From the NCBI RefSeq assembly GCF_001687305.1, contig NZ_KV700385.1:478523-542522 (forward strand): DNA of 64,000 bases. The letters are read 5' to 3'. This document shows, one piece after another, positions 35,347-42,706 of this stretch. How positions within the stretch are numbered: the first letter of the stretch is position 1; each line of letters begins with the position of its first letter. Source of the stretch: Actinomyces vulturis (GTDB lineage: Bacteria; Actinomycetota; Actinomycetes; Actinomycetales; Actinomycetaceae). Both the position numbers and the translations under genes were made by a program. The notes below the pieces were generated by a model. The model saw only the letters and a program-made list of their open reading frames with translations. It did no database searches and was not told the origin of the DNA.

Positions 35347-36612
35347 ATGAGTACGTGGTTATTAAGCAATGTCCGCCTATGGGGCGAAAAGTCCGCTGAT
35401 GTGGTGATTGATGGTGAGTCCATCTCGCATGTCATCCCTCGCGGGGCAGCCGATAGCACCGAGCCGTCTCTTCCTGATGGTGTGATCATTGACCACACGG
35501 TGGATGGCCAGAACATGGTGGCACTTCCGGGTTTTGCCAATGTCCACGCTCACGCTGACAAATCATGGTGGGGATTACCGTGGCAATCTTGGGGTGGGGG
35601 GCCCGGTCTTGATGGTCGGATTTCCTGGGAGCGTGAACGCCGTGGGGCACTCAACATTCCTTCGGCTCCGATCACGACGCGCGTGATGCGTGAGTTCCTT
35701 CGTCATGGCACCACCTCGATGCGCTCACACATTGACGTGGATCTGGGTATTGGTCTTGCTGGTATCGATGCTCTTGAGCAGAGTGTGGCTGAGTTGGATG
35801 GCGCTATTCGTACTACTGCTGTGGCATTCCCACAGGATGGTGTACTGCGCCGCGATGGCGTGGCTGACCTACTGCGCAAGGCTGGTGAGCGTGAGATTGT
35901 CAGTCATATTGGTGGCTTGGATCCTGGCGCCATTGACCGCGATCCTCATGGCCAGTTGGATCTCATCACGGGGATTGCCGCTGAGGCGGGCAAGGGAGTT
36001 GATATTCATCTCCATGATGAGGGCACGCTTGGTGCTTTAGAAATTGAGTTGCTCTGTGATTTCACCGAGCAGCGTAACCTTCAGGGTAAGGTCACGATTG
36101 CTCATGGTTTCGGCATTGTGGGCATGGACCCTTCCCACCGTCGTGATGTTCTTGAACGTATGGGCGTTCTGGGAATGTCGATGACTACTGTCGCCCCTCT
36201 TCGGATGCGTCAATTCCCTCTGGCCGAGTTCGACGCCGCGGGGGTGCGTTTCGGTTTCGGTACCGATGGCATTCGCGATTTGTGGGCACCGTATGGTGAC
36301 GGGGATATTCTTTCGATTGCTTGGCAGTACGGTCATGGTAGCGGGGTCGTTCGTGATGAGACGTTACGCCGTGTAGTGGAGATTGCCACTGTGGATGGTG
36401 CTGCCATGGTGTCTCATGATCCATTGCCTGCTCTGGATCGTTCTGGTGAGGCAGCACTGCGTGGTTTCGAATCTGGTTCGCGCGCCGATGTGGTTCTTAT
36501 TGATGCAGAGAATGCTTTAGATGCATTGGTGCGCCGCGTTCCTCGTCATACGGTAATTGCGGGTGGACGGATGTTCCGCTGTGAGGATCTTGCCCTCAGT
36601 CCTTGGGAGTAA
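35347..36612 (+). CDS. Cytosine-deaminase-like amidohydrolase
   Basis: 421 residues of the metal-dependent amidohydrolase superfamily. The metal ligands are visible: H-x-H in FANVHAHADKSWWG near 66-68, His and Glu in VDIHLHDEG near 220, His in TIAHGFG near 245, and Asp in FGFGTDGIRDLW near 305. The H-x-D-E-x near the third site matches cytosine deaminase (CodA), so release of ammonia from cytosine or a related cyclic compound is likely, but not proven. The ATG at 35347 with AAGGA upstream is preferred to a TTG abutting the asparaginase stop. A strong hairpin ends the operon. Confidence 0.8.
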   Translation: MSTWLLSNVRLWGEKSADVVIDGESISHVIPRGAADSTEPSLPDGVIIDHTVDGQNMVALPGFANVHAHADKSWWGLPWQSWGGGPGLDGRISWERERRGALNIPSAPITTRVMREFLRHGTTSMRSHIDVDLGIGLAGIDALEQSVAELDGAIRTTAVAFPQDGVLRRDGVADLLRKAGEREIVSHIGGLDPGAIDRDPHGQLDLITGIAAEAGKGVDIHLHDEGTLGALEIELLCDFTEQRNLQGKVTIAHGFGIVGMDPSHRRDVLERMGVLGMSMTTVAPLRMRQFPLAEFDAAGVRFGFGTDGIRDLWAPYGDGDILSIAWQYGHGSGVVRDETLRRVVEIATVDGAAMVSHDPLPALDRSGEAALRGFESGSRADVVLIDAENALDALVRRVPRHTVIAGGRMFRCEDLALSPWE

Positions 36613-36657
36613 TGCCCACACAAGATTGGGAATCTTCTTTCCGTGACTGAGTTGCGT

Positions 36658-36684
36658 GGGGGGCCAGGCGAAGCCTGGCCCCCC
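36658..36684. terminator. Bidirectional terminator
   Basis: A perfect 12-bp stem, GGGGGGCCAGGC (36658-36669) and its complement (36673-36684), with loop GAA. It lies between the convergent amidohydrolase and peptidase genes. Confidence 0.8.
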
Positions 36685-36725
36685 CCCAAGGTTTCTGTCA
36701 ACACCTACCTCTAGGTCTCAAGGAT

Positions 36726-38294
36726 TTAGTTCCGTCCCTTGCAGACGGTTCCTTCTTTTGGCATGGTGCCGGAAATGAGGTAGTCGCTCACGGCGTTGTT
36801 AATACATGCTCCTGCACGTCCGAAAGCGGTATGCCCTTCGCCTTCCCAGGTCAGGAGCTCGGAGTCACTCAGTTGGTCGTCGAGGTTTACTGCCCACTGG
36901 TAGGGAGTGGCGGGGTCACCGGTGGTACCGACGATGAGGATAGGGGCACTACCTTGCGCATGAATGGGCTTACGCTCACGTGTAGAAGGGTGGCCCCATG
37001 CTTCACATGCGAAATCTACGTACCCCATGTCGGCGCCGAAAGTTGGGGATAGTTTTTTCAGTTCTTCAGCCTGCTTGTTCCACAGGTCATTATCACCTTC
37101 GACGGGGTAGTCCAAGCAGTTGATAGCACTAATGACTTCTCCGGAGTTACCGTCATAAGAGCCATCATCTTCGCGTCCGGCCATGAGGTCAGCAATCATC
37201 AGCAGCACCGAACCGTCATGCTGCTTCATTGCTTGATCTAAGCCCATGGTGAGGACATCCCATGATTCATCTTGGTACAGAGGACCGATAATGCCAGACA
37301 TAGCCAAACCGTAAGTCAGTGGACGGTCAGGGTCTGATGTAGGAATCGGTGCCGTCTTCGTAGCTTCGAGGAATTGTTGAATTTGGCGTACGCCATTATC
37401 GACGTCTCCCGTCAGGGGACATTTATTTCCTGCCTGACAGTTTTCAACGTAAGCACGCAGTGCTTTTTCAAAGCCTTCTGCCTGCCCAGCGGAAAGATCA
37501 GCGGCACTGAGCGATGGATCGATAGCGCCGTCGAGCACCATGCGTCCTACATTGGCTGGGAAGAGGTCAGCGTAGGTAGCACCGAGATAGGTGCCGTAGG
37601 AGTAGCCGAGGTAGTTCAGGTGGTTATCGCCCAGCACTGCACGGATGACGTCCATATCTTTAGCTGCTGACACGGTATCGATGTGGTCAAGAAGGTCTGG
37701 GATTCCAGTTTCTTCTTCAGTCTTGACCTGGCATTTGTGTGCGAAGTCAGCGATTTCTTTGCGGTCAGCATCGGAGGGTTCTTCCACTGCCTCGTAGTCT
37801 GCTGAACGTTCTTCATCCATTTCCTCATCACTGATGCAATCCACGGGGGTGGACTTTCCTACGCCACGAGGATCGAAGCCCACGAGTGTGTAGTTATCCG
37901 TTACCTCATGGGGAATCATCTGAGGAAGGTTTTCGACCAGGTCAATTCCGCTTCCGCCAGGTCCCCCGGGGTTGAGCAGGAGGTGACCGAGGCTACCGTC
38001 ATTGGTGCGCTGTTTCAGTTCTAGGGTAAGGGTTTGACCGTCAGGTTTGGAGTAATCGACGGGCACGGTGAGGCTTCCACACTCATAGTTGGTGCCGCAC
38101 TCGCTCCAGTCGATGGTCTGTTCGTAGAACTGTTCTAGTCCTTCAGGGATGGGAGCGGCTGAGCCTTCAATGGGCACCGGCTGGGCACTGGGGCCTGCCT
38201 CATCGGATTGGAGGTCCTCGCAGGCACCGAGGAGGAAGAGGGATCCTGCTGCGAGCAGCACCATGGAGGATTTCGCTAGTCGTGTCAGTGCCAT
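36726..38294 (-). CDS. TAP-type alpha/beta hydrolase lipoprotein (tripeptidyl aminopeptidase-like)
   Basis: 522 residues. A lipoprotein signal peptide ends LFLLGAC with Cys25. The hydrolase core includes LLLNPGGPGGSG (oxyanion loop), the helper GFDPRGVGKS, the nucleophile GYSYGT near residue 230, and a C-terminal TAP-like part with VGTTGDPATPY (Asp) and GEGHTAFG (His). These are the landmarks of actinobacterial secreted tripeptidyl aminopeptidases (SlpD/SlpE, Tap), which trim peptides at the cell surface. It is expressed on its own, about 170 bp downstream of the membrane-protein gene at 38470. Confidence 0.9.
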   Translation of the reverse strand: MALTRLAKSSMVLLAAGSLFLLGACEDLQSDEAGPSAQPVPIEGSAAPIPEGLEQFYEQTIDWSECGTNYECGSLTVPVDYSKPDGQTLTLELKQRTNDGSLGHLLLNPGGPGGSGIDLVENLPQMIPHEVTDNYTLVGFDPRGVGKSTPVDCISDEEMDEERSADYEAVEEPSDADRKEIADFAHKCQVKTEEETGIPDLLDHIDTVSAAKDMDVIRAVLGDNHLNYLGYSYGTYLGATYADLFPANVGRMVLDGAIDPSLSAADLSAGQAEGFEKALRAYVENCQAGNKCPLTGDVDNGVRQIQQFLEATKTAPIPTSDPDRPLTYGLAMSGIIGPLYQDESWDVLTMGLDQAMKQHDGSVLLMIADLMAGREDDGSYDGNSGEVISAINCLDYPVEGDNDLWNKQAEELKKLSPTFGADMGYVDFACEAWGHPSTRERKPIHAQGSAPILIVGTTGDPATPYQWAVNLDDQLSDSELLTWEGEGHTAFGRAGACINNAVSDYLISGTMPKEGTVCKGRN

Positions 38295-38469
38295 GATCCT
38301 GTCCTTCGTTCATGTCCGTGCGTCATCACTCTCATCACCATGGAGTCTTTGACGGTGACTGACCTGAGTCGTGAGTGGTTGGCGAGGTGTTCTGGTCTAA
38401 GACTACGCAGAGTCTGTTCGCTGTGCCCTCATCCCTATGGGGGAGATCTCCACCGTATACGTCAGGCGT

Positions 38470-39720
38470 CTAGTCGTTGCGACGCAGCCACGCAAGGATG
38501 ATTCCGAAAACACCGGTGGCTACCACAGGAACAACGACCATCACCATGACGACAGTCGGAGCCAGGGGAACGCTCGCACTCGCTGAGTACACGATGGTGA
38601 GGCGAGAGAATGCTGCTGCCACTAATCCCGTAACCACCAGGCCCACACCATTGAGGGCGAGAACCGTCGCGGTTCGACGATGGGCCATTTCTTGGACCCA
38701 CCACGCAACGATGAAGAACGGGATAGCGAACCACACACTCACATGAAGAATCCCCTCACTTATCGTGCGATGAACAGCGCTGCTATACCCATCAACCAGT
38801 GACACCGTGCTCACGGGAGCAGGGGTGGCTCGGGAAGCGAACTTCCACATCTGTTCCCAACTCTGGGCAGTCATTGTCTCGTGTGCGGTATCGAGGTTGA
38901 TGAGTCCGCGAAGGAGAGCCACTCCCCTGCTGCGTTTGCGTGATGCCAGTGTTCGGGCTTTGTCATCAAGTGCCGCGAGCGCATCAGCAGGGTCAATATC
39001 GCCTGCGAGAAGAGCATCGGTTAGCGCGGTGCAGTCACAGAGGTCACGAATCTCGTGGCTCGTGGTGTGCTGAGCGGTTCGGGTAAAGGGAGCACATTCA
39101 GCTTGCCAGAAGTTCAGCCAGCCCGGCTGCGCGGAAAGAATGCGCTCTACTCTCCACAACGATTCGTATTGTTCGGCGAGGATGGCGTTGACCGATTCGC
39201 GGCTGGTGGAAAACTCCGCATCAGCATCCTCCGGCGAGGTGCCCTCCTCATGAAGCAGCCGTGCAGCATGTGCCATCACGTCTTCTACCCCGCTCCACCG
39301 TTTAGCCATAGCTGCCCCGTAAGGGCCTTGCTGGTGAAGAAGAACCTGCATCTCCATGTCATCGCTGTGTGAGAGATAACGGCGGATACTGCGGGCTATC
39401 TCCCGCTGCCTCGCCTGACTTTCAGTGCGATGTAATCGACGAGCGGCAATGGGGGAAGACAAGGCAAGCGCGAGAAATAATGTGCCCACTGCTGCTCCTA
39501 GCCCGATACTCACTCCAGCCGTCAGAGGTGAGGTGATCACGCGTGGCATGAGTGCATAGGGGGCGCCCGTCGATGCATACGCCACCCCAACGCCGACGCC
39601 CACAATCAGTGCGCACCACAGAGAGAAGGTGAGGCTTGGAAGTGAAAAGGAGCGGGCGGCGTCGTGAAAACGATTGACGTGGTGACGGATACGTCCGGGG
39701 ATTGAGGGCACCTTAGTCAT
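38470..39720 (-). CDS. Hypothetical multi-pass membrane protein
   Basis: About 416 residues. Two hydrophobic segments near the N-terminus (about 30-50 and 58-85), a soluble middle of about 200 residues rich in Arg/Ala/Glu, then four hydrophobic segments at the C-terminus ending GIILAWLRRND. No family is recognised. The ATG at 39720 overlaps the upstream stop (ATGACTAA) and has GAAAGGGGAG before it, so it is translationally coupled. An earlier in-frame start at 39768 is less likely. It ends the topA-tmk-holB operon. The upstream partner is interrupted by a TGA. Confidence 0.65.
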   Translation of the reverse strand: MTKVPSIPGRIRHHVNRFHDAARSFSLPSLTFSLWCALIVGVGVGVAYASTGAPYALMPRVITSPLTAGVSIGLGAAVGTLFLALALSSPIAARRLHRTESQARQREIARSIRRYLSHSDDMEMQVLLHQQGPYGAAMAKRWSGVEDVMAHAARLLHEEGTSPEDADAEFSTSRESVNAILAEQYESLWRVERILSAQPGWLNFWQAECAPFTRTAQHTTSHEIRDLCDCTALTDALLAGDIDPADALAALDDKARTLASRKRSRGVALLRGLINLDTAHETMTAQSWEQMWKFASRATPAPVSTVSLVDGYSSAVHRTISEGILHVSVWFAIPFFIVAWWVQEMAHRRTATVLALNGVGLVVTGLVAAAFSRLTIVYSASASVPLAPTVVMVMVVVPVVATGVFGIILAWLRRND

Positions 39721-40327
39721 CGCTCCCCTTTCTGAACGCGAGGCGAGCAGCAGGGTCACTCTCTTCACGAGGTGACATGGTGAGGAAACGATACTGTCCT
39801 ACGTTTCCTGCCATGGCGTATCCCGGGAAAGACGGCGTGCGCACCAGTTCGTGGCAATCGGCCGCCAGGCGCTGCTGCTTGAGAACAATGCCATCAAGGT
39901 GCTCGAGCGCGATACTGACAGTGTTCTCGTCGTAAGGAACGGGAGGAAGGGACTCCCCGCTGCGCAAGGCTTTGCATTCATCACTCAACGAATCGATTCG
40001 GCCAAGGATACGGGCAGCGTTTTTTCGGCCCATGCGCTTGGTCATTCGGCGCAGTTCAGTCATGTCTGCGTCGATGAACACCAGATTGTCAGAGATGAAG
40101 CGACGCATGTGCTCTTTAGTGATGCGTCCGCGTTGACCTGCCTGGAGGTTCGGCACCACGGCAGCAATGGAGGCCAATGCGTCGATGCCGTTGAGGAGGG
40201 TGCGGGTGTCTTGGCACAGTTGCCATAACTCAGCAATCTCCTCATCACTTGCTTGCTCGTCAGGAGAGATTGCGGTGAGGTGGAGGCGGCGGTAGACCTC
40301 GGCGCTGAAGTCTTGCCATTGGGATAG
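39713..40327 (-). pseudogene. C-terminal part of a membrane-associated protein after an in-frame TGA
   Basis: Reading continues in the same frame directly after the TGA at 40328 with LSQWQDFSAEVYRRLHLTAI and remains coding to 39713. For the first 50 codons there is no ATG, GTG or TTG; the first possible start is a TTG at 40177. The sequence is soluble and helical (VFIDADMTELRRMTKRMG, LEHLDGIVLKQQRLAADC). This strongly suggests one protein of about 355 residues split by a TGA, perhaps a mutated tryptophan or arginine codon. The stop overlaps the next start. Confidence 0.5.
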
Positions 40328-40777
40328 TCACCCGGTGATGGAGGATGAGGCTCCAGGAATCTGAAGTGCCGCTAATTCGATGGCTGCCGTGTGGCGTTGC
40401 GCTAATGCCCAGGCTTGGCGGGCTTCTTCGTTGGCTTGGGTGAGGCGCTGTTCTTGATAGTCCGCACGCGCCCAGGGACCCCACTGGACTCGTGCCATCC
40501 GGCGAATATCCGCTAACCCCGTGACCATCCAGGCCAAGAATCCTGCCAGTATGCTCACGACCCCCAGCAGGACGAACACGGCGAGGCGATCATTCACCGC
40601 CTCAGCGTCTGGAATCGCTCCAGAGTCACCCATGCCATGGGCGGCATCAATAATCGGATGAGCGGGGACAAACTGCAGCGGGATGATGACCGCGAGCGCA
40701 GCGAGGGTCATGCACACGAATACCGCAAGGAATCGGCTAAAGGACAGCGTTGATTGAACCTCGTAGCGCACCGACAT
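40328..40777 (-). CDS. N-terminal part of a membrane protein ending at an in-frame TGA
   Basis: 149 codons from an ATG at 40777 (MSVRYEVQSTLSFSRFL), eleven bases after the holB stop. Two membrane segments (about 12-35 and 65-90) are followed by a helical alanine/glutamine-rich stretch (QANEEARQAWALAQRHTAA). The TGA follows SSSITG and the frame continues open beyond it. A frame start at 40816, overlapping holB, is also possible. No family is recognised. It could still be a functional two-helix protein. Confidence 0.55.
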   Translation of the reverse strand: MSVRYEVQSTLSFSRFLAVFVCMTLAALAVIIPLQFVPAHPIIDAAHGMGDSGAIPDAEAVNDRLAVFVLLGVVSILAGFLAWMVTGLADIRRMARVQWGPWARADYQEQRLTQANEEARQAWALAQRHTAAIELAALQIPGASSSITG

Positions 40778-40790
40778 GAGTGTGAACGTT

Positions 40791-42002
40791 TCAGTGGGCT
40801 TGAGGCCGCAGGGCAACCATCATGGCTTCCACGGCAAGCAATGGGGTGGCGTTCGTGCGCAGGCGAGCGCGGCACTGTTCGATGGCTTCGATACGTTTAA
40901 GCGTCTGCTCTGTGGATGAGGAGCGAGCCTGGGCTGCTACGTCATCGAGTAAGTCCACGTTGACGCACTCCACCTCACTACCGGCCTGCACCGCGAGCAC
41001 GTCACGGTAGAAGGACAGAAGGTCAATCATGGCGCGATCAAGAACGTCCGTGCGAGCACGTTTGGCTCGACGCTTTTGGTCCTCTTCAAGTTGACGGACC
41101 TGGGCACGCAAAGCCGGCGGCACCTTGGCCCCATCCTCAATACCCAGAGATTTCATGAGCGCCGCTTTTTCTTGGGCATCGCGCATCTCTGTGGCTTCTT
41201 TGGCTTCTGCTTCAGCCTGGCTGACCAGTTCAGAGGCCGCGAGAACAGCATCCCCCACACTGCGCATCCGCACAGGCTGGCTCAGCAAGTCCGCGCGACG
41301 TTCCCATGCGCCGTCATCGCAGGCCAGGTGGCGGGCCAGTCCAATATGGGACTGGCTGGCTTTGGCGGCACGAATAGCCAACTGTGGGTCAGCACCGTGG
41401 CGGCGTACAAGGAGGTCAGCCACGTCCTGGGCTGGTGGGACCCGCAGCGTGAGCAGGCGGCAGCGGGAGCGAATCGTGGGCAGCACGTCATGAGCACTCG
41501 GGGTACACAGGACCCATACGGTCTGCGGGGGCGGTTCTTCAATGCTTTTGAGCAGCACGTTGGTGGTGCGCTCGCTCATGCGGTCAGCGTCTTCCACCAC
41601 GATGACGCGCCAACGTCCTTGCCAGGGTTTGCGCTGGGCCTCGTTGATGAGTTCCTTGACTTCAGCCACGGTGATCATGAGGCGTTCGGTGGCTACGCGC
41701 ACCACGTCTGGGTGAGAACCTGCCATCACATGGCGGCATGGTTCGCACTCGCCGCACCCTGGCTCATCTCCCGTACATTGCAGCGACGCTGCGAAGGCCA
41801 TTGCCGCCACGCTGCGTCCACTTCCCGGCGGTCCCGTCACCAACCAGGCGTGGGTCATCGCTGAGGTGGATTGGTCTGACTGAGCAGACTGAGCACCCTG
41901 CGAGTTGAGCGGGCGCATAAGTCGAGAGGCCTGGGCGGCGGCTTTCATTGTGGCCACAACAGATTCTTGACCAACAACGTCTTGCCACACGCTTGGGCTC
42001 AT
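40791..42002 (-). CDS. holB: DNA polymerase III subunit delta prime
   Basis: 403 residues of the clamp-loader AAA+ family. The N-terminal WQDVVGQESVV is typical. The P-loop GPPGSGRS lies near 57-64, then the zinc-ribbon cysteines C-x2-C-x2-C in GCGECEPC. The S-R-C sensor appears as TIRSRCRLL, and VVEDADRM is the Walker B region. The P-loop has R in place of K, as expected for the delta prime subunit, which does not hydrolyse ATP. It helps load the sliding clamp during replication. It starts four bases inside the tmk end (ATGA), a common actinobacterial order. Confidence 0.93.
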   Translation of the reverse strand: MSPSVWQDVVGQESVVATMKAAAQASRLMRPLNSQGAQSAQSDQSTSAMTHAWLVTGPPGSGRSVAAMAFAASLQCTGDEPGCGECEPCRHVMAGSHPDVVRVATERLMITVAEVKELINEAQRKPWQGRWRVIVVEDADRMSERTTNVLLKSIEEPPPQTVWVLCTPSAHDVLPTIRSRCRLLTLRVPPAQDVADLLVRRHGADPQLAIRAAKASQSHIGLARHLACDDGAWERRADLLSQPVRMRSVGDAVLAASELVSQAEAEAKEATEMRDAQEKAALMKSLGIEDGAKVPPALRAQVRQLEEDQKRRAKRARTDVLDRAMIDLLSFYRDVLAVQAGSEVECVNVDLLDDVAAQARSSSTEQTLKRIEAIEQCRARLRTNATPLLAVEAMMVALRPQAH

Positions 42003-42706
42003 GATGCCTCTCCTGATGACTGTGGGGTGGAGTCATCATTATTCCGCATAGAGGCAGCCAGGTCATCGAGTTCGATGACACTGCGCTGAAGAATTGGTGC
42101 CATCACTCGGCGAATGTCGGAAGCAACAACCTCGATGGGCTGATCCGCATTAATGACGGCAAAGCGCTCGGGTTCGGCGGCTGCCAGGTCGAGGAACTGT
42201 TGGCGCAGTGCGCGGCGGAACTCATCGCCTTCTTGTTCAAGGCGGTCTTCCTCTCCACGCTGGCAGGTGCGCTGACGCGCGAGGAGGGGATCGGCGTCGA
42301 GAAGAATTGTGATGCGGGGCAGCAGACCGTTGGTGGCCCATAAGGAAAGATCGCGAACTTGGTCGGCACCCAAGCTCCGTGCGGCGCCTTGATAGGCGAC
42401 GGAGGAATCCAAGTAACGGTCGGTAATGAAGACCTCGCCGCGTTCTAGTGCGGGGCGAATCTTCGTTTCTACGTGGTGGGCGCGGTCAGCAGCGAAGAGG
42501 AGTGCTTCGGCTCGCGGTGCCACGTCCCCTCCGTGGAGGAGTAGTTGGCGGACCTGGACACCCAGTTCTGTACCGCCTGGTTCGCGAGAAACCTGACAGG
42601 TGTACCCCAGGGCAGTGAGGAGTTGGCGCAGCAGATTAATCTGCGTGCTTTTGCCAACCCCGTCCCCACCTTCGAAGGAGATGAAGATGCCACCCATAGG
42701 TGTCAC
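41999..42706 (-). CDS. tmk: Thymidylate kinase
   Basis: 235 residues. The P-loop is FEGGDGVGKSTQ (about 10-21), the D-R-x motif is in SREPGGTELG and FITDRYLDSSVAYQG, and the lid-like region is TCQRGEEDRLEQEG. It phosphorylates dTMP to dTDP in DNA precursor synthesis. Length is slightly above the usual 205-215 residues because of a C-terminal extension (about residues 205-235, SVIELDDLAASMRNN). Both ends overlap neighbours by four bases (topA and holB), showing tight translational coupling. Confidence 0.95.
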   Translation of the reverse strand: MTPMGGIFISFEGGDGVGKSTQINLLRQLLTALGYTCQVSREPGGTELGVQVRQLLLHGGDVAPRAEALLFAADRAHHVETKIRPALERGEVFITDRYLDSSVAYQGAARSLGADQVRDLSLWATNGLLPRITILLDADPLLARQRTCQRGEEDRLEQEGDEFRRALRQQFLDLAAAEPERFAVINADQPIEVVASDIRRVMAPILQRSVIELDDLAASMRNNDDSTPQSSGEAS

